The notes: generated by a model from the letters alone, not told the origin. Shown: positions 38,353 through 46,375, counted from the first letter of the stretch. The stretch is DNA of 46,789 nucleotides from an uncultured Clostridia bacterium (GCA_944377165.1 CALWEJ010000010.1:1-46789); one strand, 5' to 3'. Made by a program: numbers and translations.

Positions 38353-39708
38353 ATGGACAAAAAACATATTTCAATTATAGGAACGTGTTGCTCAAGAAAT
38401 TTATTTAATACATCTCTACTAAGGGATGTATTCAATATAGATTTTTATGCTTGCCAAATTTGTCCTTTTGCACTTTTTGATAAAGGTTTAAATATTGATA
38501 AAAATGAATTATATAAAGCTAATATTGAAGAGTTTATAGCTAGAATGTTTTGGTATGAATTAAATAAAGTCGCAATTAATGAGGCTGAAAAACAAAATAG
38601 CGAGTATCTTTTGATAGACCTTCATAATATTTATTCGGAAATTGGTGTAGTTCAATATAATAATCAATTTGTTTATACTCAGTCAACTGGAAATAATATA
38701 AAAAATAGGATAAATTTTTTGTATGAAATTGAATCATTAAAATCTATTACGTTTAAACCAATCAAAATACAAAACATTGCTGAAACAATAATATATAATG
38801 GTTTAAATAAATTAGCAGATTGGGCGAAGTCTCGATTCGATAGCAAAAAAATTATAATTTACATTCCACAGTTAGCACAGACTTTTTATGATTTAGATAA
38901 TAATTTTAGTAAATTCAATGATAGCATCATTGATAGGGGAAAATGTGAATATGAATTAGTAAAGAAATTTTCAATTTATTTACATAATAGAATAAAAGGC
39001 AGTGTTTTATTAGAAGATAATTTTAATAAAATTGCAGGATTCATAAATTATGACGAAGTTATAAATTGTAAAACTCCGTACCCAAATCATTTCATTGAAC
39101 CTAATTATTTTAAAACTTCAAAAAATTTATTAGAGTTATTAAAAATTGATTACAAAGACTATTATATTCAACCAATCGAGGCTATGGAATACGAAGTAGT
39201 TAAAGCACAAAATTTAGCGATAAAAATTAATAAAGATTTACAATTTGCAATTAACCATTGTCTAAATTTAAATCAATATATAGATAAGTTAGATTTAGAA
39301 AATGATATAATTATTTTTTCAGTTTGTGACGAGGGATCTTCAAAGTTAAAATTCTTTAGAAATAGGAAAAATTTAAAATTAAATTTTAATTTTGGATATA
39401 GGGATTCATATATAGGCATTATAAGCAATGAAGATAACATTTTGTATGAAGAAACATCACAAGATAAAATTGTATATTCTTTTTCTATTAAAGACAATAA
39501 ATTCGAAATATGTTCTGCGAATTATTTGGTTGGCAATATATCATATGTATCGTTAAATGGTAAGAAATATTATTCTAAGAAAAGAGGTCTAAATATTTTT
39601 GTATTCAAAAGAAAAACTTTTGAATTAGTAGATGTTGCTAATTGTGATACTCACATAGACAAATACTTATTAATTAATTCAGATAAATTAAATAATATAG
39701 TAATTTAA
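38353..39708 (+). CDS. SGNH/DUF6270-like protein, possible polysaccharide-modifying enzyme
   Basis: 451 residues from ATG 38353 (GGGAGA upstream) rather than the overlapping ATG at 38338. It opens ISIIGTCCSRNLFNTSLLRD, which fits the GSC(V)SRD.F start of DUF6270-type SGNH proteins often found in capsule clusters. YLLIDLHNIYSEIG, KIIIYIPQLAQTFYDLDNN and the PYPNHFIEPNYF segment (a possible catalytic-type His) support this. The last 130 residues look like an added beta-rich domain. The assignment is tentative. It ends the GT8-ugd operon. Confidence 0.5.
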   Translation: MDKKHISIIGTCCSRNLFNTSLLRDVFNIDFYACQICPFALFDKGLNIDKNELYKANIEEFIARMFWYELNKVAINEAEKQNSEYLLIDLHNIYSEIGVVQYNNQFVYTQSTGNNIKNRINFLYEIESLKSITFKPIKIQNIAETIIYNGLNKLADWAKSRFDSKKIIIYIPQLAQTFYDLDNNFSKFNDSIIDRGKCEYELVKKFSIYLHNRIKGSVLLEDNFNKIAGFINYDEVINCKTPYPNHFIEPNYFKTSKNLLELLKIDYKDYYIQPIEAMEYEVVKAQNLAIKINKDLQFAINHCLNLNQYIDKLDLENDIIIFSVCDEGSSKLKFFRNRKNLKLNFNFGYRDSYIGIISNEDNILYEETSQDKIVYSFSIKDNKFEICSANYLVGNISYVSLNGKKYYSKKRGLNIFVFKRKTFELVDVANCDTHIDKYLLINSDKLNNIVI

Positions 39709-39787
39709 CACAATAAACACGATAGATAAGAATGTTTTTTTAAAAACTGAGATTTAAAATAATATATTATTGTTTTTATTTGGTATA

Positions 39788-39811
39788 AGAGAGATAATAT
39801 TCTCTCTTTTT
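39788..39811 (+). terminator. Terminator of the glycan operon
   Basis: agagaga / tctctct stem with loop taatat and a long T-rich tail. It is the last chromosomal feature before the element boundary. Confidence 0.75.
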
Positions 39812-39900
39812 ATTTTTTTGTAAACGAAATGAGCTAAAGATTTTGAAAAAACACTCGTTTAAGAGTGATTTATAAGATTGCTATTAGTATATTATTTTTG

Positions 39901-39948
39901 TGGTAGAGATGAGTGGACTCGAACCACCGACCCCCACCTTATCAGGGT
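39901..39948 (-). repeat. attL: 3' fragment of tRNA-Ile(GAT)
   Basis: Reading the minus strand: anticodon loop CTGATAA (GAT at 39943-39941), GGTGG stem strand, variable GGGTC, T arm GGTGG-TTCGAGT-CCACT, CATCTCT acceptor strand, A and CCA. The 5' half (acceptor AGAGATG and D arm) is missing: similarity ends inside the anticodon stem at about 39948. This is the footprint left when a tyrosine integrase recombines in a tRNA 3' half. Confidence 0.88.
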
Positions 39949-39949
39949 A

Positions 39950-40125
39950 AAAATCGGGCAAAATCGGGTGATGATACGACCACTTAAACTTTCGTCAAAA
40001 TAAGCAATTCAGCACACTTGGAATATATTTGCAACAAAATGAGTGTAAATTACTGTTGCAAATTGTTGCAAATATGGCATTTTTGCGTAAAAAATGTGCT
40101 TTTTTACTATCTAAAACTACCTAAA
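39950..40125. repeat. Three families of 10-bp tandem repeats beside attL
   Basis: aaaatcgggc/aaaatcgggt at 39950-39969; tgttgcaaat twice in tandem at 40054-40073, with a perfect inverted copy at 40027-40036; actatctaaa/actacctaaa at 40106-40125. Each pair is spaced 10 bp, one DNA turn. They are probably arm-type binding sites for integrase or excisionase. No gene lies between 39709 and 40155. Confidence 0.7.
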
Positions 40126-40155
40126 ACGAACAAAGTTTGAAGAGAGGTAAATGAT

Positions 40156-40452
40156 TTATTTTTTGATTAAGCCTTCGTAAGTGGATTTGATGATATTGCA
40201 AAGCTTTTCGCTATCGTCAACATCTTCTACCATATACATTTGTTTTGCGCCATTGTATGGGATTTCTAATGGCATATCAAAGTCTATGTTGTTTGCATTT
40301 GGTTTAACAAGAAGCCTGTCATCGTAAAGCCCACCTACCAAAGTTCCTTTGTAATAAAGCAAATATTCGCCCATCATGGGCTTGCAGGTGATTGGTGATA
40401 AATCTGCTAATTGTTCAAGAATAAAATCTTTAAATTCTTTTGAAGTTGCCAT
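40156..40452 (-). CDS. TfoX N-terminal domain protein, 98 aa
   Basis: 98 residues covering only the TfoX/Sxy N-terminal domain. Visible are DLSPITCKPMMGEYLLYYKG (about 17-36), VGGLYDDRLLVKPN and the aromatic-rich AKQMYMVEDVDD. Stand-alone domains like this are common in Bacillota and are not shown to act in competence. CAGGAG lies 7 bases before the ATG. A possible extended -10 (TATACT) sits at 40494-40489 on the minus strand. It is the leftmost gene of the element and probably cargo. Confidence 0.85.
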   Translation of the reverse strand: MATSKEFKDFILEQLADLSPITCKPMMGEYLLYYKGTLVGGLYDDRLLVKPNANNIDFDMPLEIPYNGAKQMYMVEDVDDSEKLCNIIKSTYEGLIKK

Positions 40453-40576
40453 TTTTTCTCCTGTATGTTTTTGTTTAATTTCTTAAACAGTATAACACAA
40501 AAGTGTAAAATTTAGTATGTTTTTTAGCAATTTTATAAAAATTATGGTTCAACTGTAAAAATTTTAGTTCTTTTTC

Positions 40577-40607
40577 AAAAAAGAGAGATAAAAATATCTC
40601 TCTTTTT
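40577..40607 (-). terminator. Terminator of the XRE regulator gene
   Basis: aaaaaagagagata / tatctctcttttt stem with a 4-base loop, overlapping the stop codon of the XRE gene. Confidence 0.85.
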
Positions 40608-41217
40608 AGTCATCGTTTATAGTTTTCTTTTGCCAAGTTTTCTGTCCACATTTTGGACATTTCATATATCTTGTTCTGCCGTAGTGCATTGAAAATAAAA
40701 CAGATTTATATGTTGGAACATATTTATGCTTACAATTCGTGCATTCATAAAATCCTGCTGTTTGCTCTATGCGAATTCCAAAAATCATGCCAACAATAAA
40801 ATTGATTAAACCAAAAACGATAAGCAGCACTCTCCAAGCCCAAAACATTTTAACAAATGAAGCGACAAAAATACAAATAATAAAGCATAATGACGTCATG
40901 TATCCCAAAACCCATTCAATAGTCAAAAGGTGTTTGTTTGCTTTTTGCACTTTGTCTTTTAACTCAATCAAATTGCTCTCTGCTTTTTCTTTGTATTCTT
41001 CATTTGTCAAGAGTTTTCCCGAGAGAAGTTCGTTTGCGGTTATATCAAGCTCTTTGCAAAGCGGCAACATAAGAGTTGTATCAGGGAATCCATTTCCACA
41101 TTCCCATTTTGAAATTGTTTTTTCGCTAACATTTAATTTTTGAGATAGTTCTAATTGCGTCAAACCCTTAACTTTTCGTCTTTCTTTAATAAATTTGCCT
41201 ATGATTTGTAAATCCAT
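40606..41217 (-). CDS. XRE regulator with two membrane helices and a zinc ribbon
   Basis: 203 residues. The N-terminal HTH (about 5-60) reads KVKGLTQLELSQKLNVSEKT, followed by SKWECGNGFPD typical of XRE proteins. A coiled segment leads to two hydrophobic helices (about 103-123 and 128-147). The C-terminus is a zinc ribbon with CTNCKHKY and CPKCGQKTW. It would be a membrane-tethered regulator with a metal- or redox-responsive cytoplasmic tail. AAGGAGG precedes the ATG and the promoter has an extended TGATATAAT. It lies just downstream of the ABC genes and probably controls them; this is inferred. Confidence 0.85.
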   Translation of the reverse strand: MDLQIIGKFIKERRKVKGLTQLELSQKLNVSEKTISKWECGNGFPDTTLMLPLCKELDITANELLSGKLLTNEEYKEKAESNLIELKDKVQKANKHLLTIEWVLGYMTSLCFIICIFVASFVKMFWAWRVLLIVFGLINFIVGMIFGIRIEQTAGFYECTNCKHKYVPTYKSVLFSMHYGRTRYMKCPKCGQKTWQKKTINDD

Positions 41218-41239
41218 AATTTACCTCCTTGATAAACAT

Positions 41240-41248
41240 ATTATATCA
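41240..41248 (-). promoter_or_regulatory. Extended -10 promoter of the XRE gene
   Basis: Minus strand TGATATAAT with -10 at 41245-41240. No clear -35. It lies in the short gap after the permease gene. Confidence 0.6.
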
Positions 41249-41259
41249 CGAAGATTTTA

Positions 41260-42219
41260 TTATTTTGTCCCACTATCCGTAGAGTTTGGGGCTTTTTTGT
41301 ATTCTTTTTGGTGTAGTTTGCGCTTTTTTAAATGTGAAATTAAAATATAAAGCCCTAATAGCAATAAACTCGTGCCTACAACAACTGTGAAAAGTGCCCA
41401 AGTTGGCATTGTAGTATCAAACAAAACAAGTTTACCGTCAAAAGAAAGGCGGATTTGCTCGGCGATTTCGGCAGGCACATCTTCTGTTGTTTGCAGGTGA
41501 TTGATAACTCCGTTCATATAATACTGCCTAAACAAAACCGTTCCAAAAGTGCTTGGAAGAAAACTTAAAAATGTTTTTATCCCCACGCCGAATTGAGAAA
41601 TTGGCATATACGCACCACTTATAAATCCATACATGGAAGAAACAAGTGATGAAACGGCGGAGTGTGCGCCTTGTGAAGAAACAAGCATTCCAACAATAGA
41701 CGCCAGCAAACTGCCAAATAAACACATACAAATTGTCGAAACAAAAAGCATAAAGACATCAAAAAATGTCAAGAAAAAGCCAACGCAGGCAAGATATATA
41801 AAACTTATAATAAGCACAATCACACATATTAAAAATGTTGTTAAAAAGTTAGAGATAAAATATGAAATGAGAAGTGTTGATTTTTTTACAGGCGTGATAT
41901 TCAAATCGTTTATAGATTTATTTATTTTGTCTAACACCATAATATTTGAACAAAAAGCAACCGTCACGCACGAAACTGAAACAATTGAAGAAAACAACCA
42001 ACCGCCACAAAATGCTTCAATTGCTTTATTGCTTACTTCCATGCCTTCCGGTAGGGTGCTTATTATAGAGTTTGCGTAAACACCTTTCAAAAAAGTTAAA
42101 AATAGCACAACCAAAATGATTGGAGTGAGTAGCGAAATAAAAAAAGTCATTTTATCTTTAAAATAAAGCTTAATGTTTCTGCCAACAAGAGCAGAGAGTT
42201 TTTTAAATTCACTTAACAT
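41260..42219 (-). CDS. ABC-2 type permease
   Basis: About 319 residues from ATG 42219 (AGAGG upstream), preferred over an in-frame TTG two codons earlier. It has six predicted membrane helices: FFISLLTPIILVVLFLTFL near the start, a large exposed loop, then VSCVTVAFCSNIMVLDKI, a long central pair, and a last helix (ALFTVVVGTSLLLLGLYILI) before a basic tail KKRKLHQKEYKK. It pairs with the ATPase encoded just upstream, overlapping by 11 bases, to form an ABC-2 exporter. The substrate is unknown; drugs or peptides are typical. Confidence 0.88.
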   Translation of the reverse strand: MLSEFKKLSALVGRNIKLYFKDKMTFFISLLTPIILVVLFLTFLKGVYANSIISTLPEGMEVSNKAIEAFCGGWLFSSIVSVSCVTVAFCSNIMVLDKINKSINDLNITPVKKSTLLISYFISNFLTTFLICVIVLIISFIYLACVGFFLTFFDVFMLFVSTICMCLFGSLLASIVGMLVSSQGAHSAVSSLVSSMYGFISGAYMPISQFGVGIKTFLSFLPSTFGTVLFRQYYMNGVINHLQTTEDVPAEIAEQIRLSFDGKLVLFDTTMPTWALFTVVVGTSLLLLGLYILISHLKKRKLHQKEYKKAPNSTDSGTK

Positions 42220-43141
42220 ACGCAACCTCTTTCAAATCTTTGCCGGTTATGTTCAGAAAGACATTATCCATTTTGCCTTTAAGCACTTCAAAATCGAAAA
42301 TCAATTTTTGGTATTTGACAATGAAATTTTTTGCTTGTTCAATGTCGGCAACTTCGATTTCAACTGTTTTTTCATCTTGTGTAAACTTTACTTTGTCCTT
42401 TGCAAGAATTTCAGGCAAAGAGTTATCATATTTATAAATTCTTAAAAAGTCATTTGCATATTTGTTTTTCAAATTGTTTGGGGTGTCGTTTGCGACAATC
42501 TTTCCACTATCAATAATAACAATCGTGTCCGCTTCGTTTGCTTCTTCCATATAGTGAGTGGTCAAAATTATAGTAAGTTCTTTTGTCTTTCTCAAAGATG
42601 ACAAAAGTTCCCATACCAAAATTCTTGTCTTTGGATCAAGCCCCGTTGTCGGCTCGTCTAATATCAAAATTTGCGGATTGTGAATAAGGGCTCGTGCAAG
42701 GTCTATTCTTCTTTTTTGTCCACCACTTAATTTGTAAAGTGGGCGATTAAGTATATCTTTAAATTCTAACTTGTCGGACAAAAATTCCAAGTTCTCTTTA
42801 AATTTTTCATTGTTTATATCATAAAGTTTGGCTTTAATTTTTAAGTTTTCCAAAACTGTCAATTTGTTGTCAAGCACTGAATTTTGAAAAACAACGCCAA
42901 GTGTTGGCTTGATTTTTTCAATGTCTTTGTCTAAATCATAACCACACGCATAAATCTTGCCACTGTCTTTGTCAAGTTGTCCGCAAAGAATGTTTATTGT
43001 TGTGGATTTTCCTGCGCCATTTAGCCCTAAAAACGCAAAAAGTTCTCCCTTTTTAACTGAAAAAGAGATGTCGTCAACCGCTTTAACTTCTTTAAAATGT
43101 TTTTTTAAGTGCTGGATTTCAATTATATTATTTGTTGTCAT
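42209..43141 (-). CDS. ABC transporter ATP-binding protein
   Basis: 310 residues of the DrrA/ABC-2 type. Walker A is GLNGAGKST (39-47), the signature LSGGQKRRIDLARAL (about 138-152), Walker B ILILDEPTTGLD, and the switch histidine in LTTHYMEEA. The C-terminal 80 residues form the extra domain usual in antibiotic exporters. It overlaps the AbrB gene upstream by 14 bases and the permease downstream, so the three genes are one translationally coupled operon. Confidence 0.93.
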   Translation of the reverse strand: MTTNNIIEIQHLKKHFKEVKAVDDISFSVKKGELFAFLGLNGAGKSTTINILCGQLDKDSGKIYACGYDLDKDIEKIKPTLGVVFQNSVLDNKLTVLENLKIKAKLYDINNEKFKENLEFLSDKLEFKDILNRPLYKLSGGQKRRIDLARALIHNPQILILDEPTTGLDPKTRILVWELLSSLRKTKELTIILTTHYMEEANEADTIVIIDSGKIVANDTPNNLKNKYANDFLRIYKYDNSLPEILAKDKVKFTQDEKTVEIEVADIEQAKNFIVKYQKLIFDFEVLKGKMDNVFLNITGKDLKEVAYVK

Positions 43142-43355
43142 TTCCGCCTTCTTTCAACTTAAAAATTTCTTCTGCAAATTTCAAATAGTCATCATACTTT
43201 GCGATAGCAATACCTTTGCTTAAATCTCCAAGCAAAATAAGAGTGTCGCCTTCTTTAAAGCCAAAAACATCTCTGGCCTGCTTTGGCAACACAATTTGTC
43301 CTTTGCTTGTGATTTTTGTTGTCCAAATAAATTTGTCCTGTTGCTCGTCTTTCAT
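43128..43355 (-). CDS. AbrB/SpoVT-family DNA-binding protein, 75 aa
   Basis: Swapped-hairpin AbrB domain: ITSKGQIVLPKQARDVFGFK (about 14-33) followed by EGDTLILLGD. The tail has a FAEEIFKL helix. Such proteins placed as the first gene before an ABC-2 operon usually autoregulate it. GGGAG precedes the ATG. The promoter is TTGACA-17-TATAAT. Confidence 0.92.
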   Translation of the reverse strand: MKDEQQDKFIWTTKITSKGQIVLPKQARDVFGFKEGDTLILLGDLSKGIAIAKYDDYLKFAEEIFKLKEGGNDNK

Positions 43356-43383
43356 AATTACTCCCTTACTACATTTCTTACTT

Positions 43384-43412
43384 ATTATACAAAATAAAAA
43401 TTATTATGTCAA
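43384..43412 (-). promoter_or_regulatory. Consensus promoter of the AbrB-ABC operon
   Basis: Minus strand: TTGACA (43412-43407), 17-bp spacer, TATAAT (43389-43384), leader of about 21 bases. Confidence 0.85.
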
Positions 43413-43516
43413 GGATTTTTCATTATATAAAGAAAACTTTTCTGTCCAAAAATTTGGACTTCTACAATAATCGACAAAGAATGTTGTCACAAATGCAAGA
43501 TTTTTAATTGTTTTTG

Positions 43517-43525
43517 TGTTAAAAT
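43517..43525 (+). promoter_or_regulatory. Extended -10 element at the sigma-like gene, possibly leaderless
   Basis: TGTTAAAAT with -10 at 43520-43525, then six bases to the GTG at 43532. No -35 is seen, so this is weaker than the chromosomal cases. Confidence 0.4.
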
Positions 43526-43531
43526 GGATTT

Positions 43532-44254
43532 GTGGTTTGGATAAAATACAGAGATAGAATACATGGGCAAATCGTTGATGTTGAGGTCAGCGAAGCAGTT
43601 GCACGCTATCTTTGGGCGGCCGACAGAAAATGGCGAAGGCTTATGCTGAAAGCCAGATTTTATGAACGCAGTTTTAATAACAGTATTTTTGAAGATGATG
43701 ATGAGATAACTTTTGAAGAAACAATCGCAGATCCAAATGTAGATGTTGAAAAAGAGGTCGAAGATAAAATTTTCGCCGAAGTTATTTGGGCAGTGGCGAA
43801 AAAATTAACTCCACTTCAACAAGAAATTATGAGAGAACGATACATACTTGATATGCGAATGAGTGATATTGCCAAAAAGCACAACATGACAAGAAGTGCA
43901 CTAACACAATTTATGGCCACAACACACAAACATTTTGCTTTTTATCTTACGCATGACAAAGAATTTGTCAAAACATATTGGTTTGAAACTCATTATAAAG
44001 AAATCTCGCAAGATATTATTGATACCGCAAAAGACGAATTATCCAACAATAAATTCAAACTGAATATGGAAACTTTGGACAATATTGAGAAGTTTGCAAA
44101 AGAGATCACACAATATATAAAAATTGGCGACAAACTAAATGCCGGACTTACTCCAAAACAAAAAGAATTGTGGCAAAAAATGTCAAAAGTGGTTTGTGGA
44201 ACGATAAAAGAGTTAAAAAACAACCTAAAAAACAAAAATTTAGAGCAAAAATAA
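43532..44254 (+). CDS. Sigma-70 region 4-like regulator of the element
   Basis: 240 residues from GTG. The N-terminal 55 residues (KYRDRIHGQIVDVEVSEAVA, then basic KWRRLMLKARFYERS) resemble sigma-like ORFs common in conjugative and mobilizable elements. A region 4 helix-turn-helix follows: KLTPLQQEIMRERYILDMRM, then SDIAKKHNMTRSALTQFM. The last 90 residues are helical and unrecognised. Region 2 is absent, so it may act as a transcription regulator rather than a full sigma factor. No good ribosome site is visible. Confidence 0.7.
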   Translation: MVWIKYRDRIHGQIVDVEVSEAVARYLWAADRKWRRLMLKARFYERSFNNSIFEDDDEITFEETIADPNVDVEKEVEDKIFAEVIWAVAKKLTPLQQEIMRERYILDMRMSDIAKKHNMTRSALTQFMATTHKHFAFYLTHDKEFVKTYWFETHYKEISQDIIDTAKDELSNNKFKLNMETLDNIEKFAKEITQYIKIGDKLNAGLTPKQKELWQKMSKVVCGTIKELKNNLKNKNLEQK

Positions 44255-44317
44255 TTTACTGCCTAAATTTTTTCATAAAATTTGTCCTTACAATATTATA
44301 GGGAACAAAACAGAACA

Positions 44318-44350
44318 AGAACGATTTTCCTGCGGTCGTTCTTTTTTTGT
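44318..44350 (+). terminator. Hairpin with T-run before the mob genes (terminator or oriT part)
   Basis: agaacga (44318-44324) pairs with tcgttct (44336-44342) across an 11-base loop, followed by seven Ts and ttgcgcc. As a terminator it ends the sigma-like gene. Its place just before the MobC-like and relaxase genes also suits an oriT hairpin; the two cannot be separated by sequence alone. Confidence 0.55.
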
Positions 44351-44407
44351 TGCGCCTATTTTTTATAGAAAATTTATAGAACAAAAAATTCAACGAAAGG
44401 AGGGCTT

Positions 44408-44653
44408 ATGAAATCGACCAAATTGAAAAGTGAAATTATGTTACGCATAAGAGATAAGCGGCTTTTGGACAAACTGCAAGAAATGTATGACAACACGAAG
44501 TATGAAAGTGTGAACGAATTTTTGAATGCAGTTTTGAAAACAGCGGCTTTCAAAGACACAAAAGAAGATGAGATTATTTCGTTATTAGAAAATGTAGATG
44601 ACAAGACAAATGCGATTTTTGAGGGCTTGCAGCATGGAAACTTTAAAAGATAA
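44408..44653 (+). CDS. MobC/ribbon-helix-helix-like mobilization accessory protein, 81 aa
   Basis: Short basic-then-acidic protein: KLKSEIMLRIRDKRLLDKLQ followed by YESVNEFLNAVLKTAAF, a pattern like small relaxosome accessory or CopG-type proteins. AAAGGAGGG precedes the ATG. Its 3' end overlaps the relaxase start by 20 bases, so the two are coupled. It probably helps the relaxase bind oriT; this is inferred from position. Confidence 0.6.
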   Translation: MKSTKLKSEIMLRIRDKRLLDKLQEMYDNTKYESVNEFLNAVLKTAAFKDTKEDEIISLLENVDDKTNAIFEGLQHGNFKR

Positions 44654-45824
44654 CATTGTTTTATTGTGCAAGTTTTATCAGCCAAAAGAAAAGTATGTTG
44701 GCAAGAAAAGAGATTTGTCCAAACAACGAGATTTTGTGAGTTGCAATTCATCTTACAATTATGTCAGTTATGTTGACACCGGCGCGACCAACAAAGTGCC
44801 AAAGGACTATGAAATGTATGTTGGGAATAAAGAAAAATCTTGTGGTGCGTTTAGTAAAAATGGCCTTTTGACAGACAAAGAGAAAAGAGAGTTGCGAGAA
44901 ATGTTAAGGACAACACGAAGCAATATTTGGGATATGGTTATATCTTTCAGGGAAGATTTTGGGAACGCCTATTGTAGAGATTATGACCAAGCGTATGAGT
45001 TTTGTAAAAGCGAGTTGCCAAAGTTTTTTAAGCGTGCAGGGCTTGATCCGGACAATGTTGTTTGGTATGCAGGCTTGCACGAGAATACTGAGAACAAACA
45101 CATTCACATTTCGTTTTTTGAAAAAGAGCCAACACATTATGCGAATGGCGGAAAGTTGACATATCACAGTGGAACGATAAACAAAAAAATTTTGCTTGAA
45201 AGCAAATTTTTCTTTGAAAGAAAATTGACAAATGCGAGTGCGGAAATTGTGAAAGCGAGAAAAGATTTGTATGAGAAATATAACTTAAACTTTTCAAATT
45301 TTGACTTGTGCAAGAAAGGTAAAAAGTTGTTGTTGGAACTTTACAAAGAGTTGCCAAAATCTGGAAGGCTTGGCTATGATAGCGAAAATATGCTGCCATT
45401 TAAAAAGAAAATTGACGATACGACAGAGTGGTTTTTAGTCCACAACGAACAGACTTGGAAATCATATTTGAACTACAATGAAAAACTTGCTGAACTGCAA
45501 ACTTGGAAAAAACAAAGATATGCAGAAGAGGGAATTCACTACAAAGAAGATATGTTTAGAAGGCTTGGAAATAAGACCATTCAAACCGCTTTGGAACTTG
45601 GGAAACAACACGATGAAATTGAGAAAATGAAAACCTATGGAAGAAAGCAAAAAGCATATAAAAAGCAAATGCGAAAGTTTGAATGGGATAGACTTTTGAA
45701 CATGCTTGAATATTATTCTTTTGTCGAACAACAAGAAATGGAGGCCTTTACGCGTTGGCATGAAAAGATTGAGCATTATGCCAAACAACAAGCCTATTTG
45801 AATGGTTATGACGAAGAAATGTAG
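44634..45824 (+). CDS. MobL-type relaxase
   Basis: 396 residues from ATG 44634 (GAGGG upstream), not from the earlier in-frame ATG at 44598. The relaxase domain shows WYAGLHENTENKHIHISFFE, with the HxH metal motif at about 155-158 preceded by the family's tyrosine/histidine-rich strand. The opening YVSYVDTGATNKVP also suits MobL (MobP2/MobP3-like) relaxases of Bacillota elements. The C-terminal half is a long charged helical region. It nicks oriT and pilots single-stranded DNA through a helper conjugation system. Confidence 0.82.
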   Translation: METLKDNIVLLCKFYQPKEKYVGKKRDLSKQRDFVSCNSSYNYVSYVDTGATNKVPKDYEMYVGNKEKSCGAFSKNGLLTDKEKRELREMLRTTRSNIWDMVISFREDFGNAYCRDYDQAYEFCKSELPKFFKRAGLDPDNVVWYAGLHENTENKHIHISFFEKEPTHYANGGKLTYHSGTINKKILLESKFFFERKLTNASAEIVKARKDLYEKYNLNFSNFDLCKKGKKLLLELYKELPKSGRLGYDSENMLPFKKKIDDTTEWFLVHNEQTWKSYLNYNEKLAELQTWKKQRYAEEGIHYKEDMFRRLGNKTIQTALELGKQHDEIEKMKTYGRKQKAYKKQMRKFEWDRLLNMLEYYSFVEQQEMEAFTRWHEKIEHYAKQQAYLNGYDEEM

Positions 45825-46117
45825 TGCGTCAGAAAACAAAGGAATATTAGATTTTAAGAAAGAGCATAAGCGAGAAACAAAAATTATTTTAAGTGCCAAA
45901 AAGTGCCTATATTAAGTACTTTTAACTGATACACTTAAATATTTTTGTTTTTCTCGTCATTTTGGGCTTTGCTGGGATACCCAGACGCTCTTTTAAATAT
46001 AGAAAATTTGTTATTATGCAGAAAGAAGTAAGGCAATACAGCGTTCTTTCTCAAAAATTAAATAGAGAGATTTTATAGATTTAGAAAAGAAAATTTTAAT
46101 TTTTTGAGGAGACTAAA
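45825..46117. other. Regulatory intergenic region before xis-int
   Basis: No gene is visible. It holds a 10-bp-spaced direct repeat aagtgcc (45891-45897 and 45901-45907), a palindrome aagtactt (45914-45921) and a tight hairpin ctggg-ata-cccag (45972-45984). These may be operator, excisionase or transfer sites. Confidence 0.5.
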
Positions 46118-46375
46118 ATGAATTATACAAACTTAAATTTAAATGAACTTATACAAGCGGAAGTTGACCGAATTTCAACTAAATACAACAAAGATTTTTT
46201 AGATTGTGAGGACCTTATCAAAATCACTGGACTTGGCAGAGATAATGTGCGAAATCTTATGCGAAGCAAAACCTTTCCAACAACAAAAGTCGGCAAAAGA
46301 CAAGTTGTAAGTGTGCTTAATTTTGTCACTTGGCTAACACTCAACAACGCTCAAAGCGAGGTGAAAAATGGCTAA
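46118..46375 (+). CDS. Excisionase-type helix-turn-helix protein, 85 aa
   Basis: The HTH segment LDCEDLIKITGLGRDNVRNL followed by RSKTFPTTKVGKRQVVSV matches the winged helix of Xis/MerR-like excisionases. TGAGGAG lies 9 bases before the ATG. The end overlaps the integrase start by 8 bases. Its expected job is to direct the integrase toward excision and possibly bind the arm sites. Confidence 0.82.
   Translation: MNYTNLNLNELIQAEVDRISTKYNKDFLDCEDLIKITGLGRDNVRNLMRSKTFPTTKVGKRQVVSVLNFVTWLTLNNAQSEVKNG

Noticed and set aside
39901..39948. An intact tRNA-Ile gene at this place
   Set aside because: Only the 3' half is present; the 5' acceptor strand and D arm cannot be found to the right, so it is an attachment-site remnant.
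44598..44633. Relaxase start at the upstream ATG 44598
   Set aside because: The extra 12 codons overlap the MobC-like gene out of frame and lack a ribosome site; ATG 44634 has GAGGG at good spacing.
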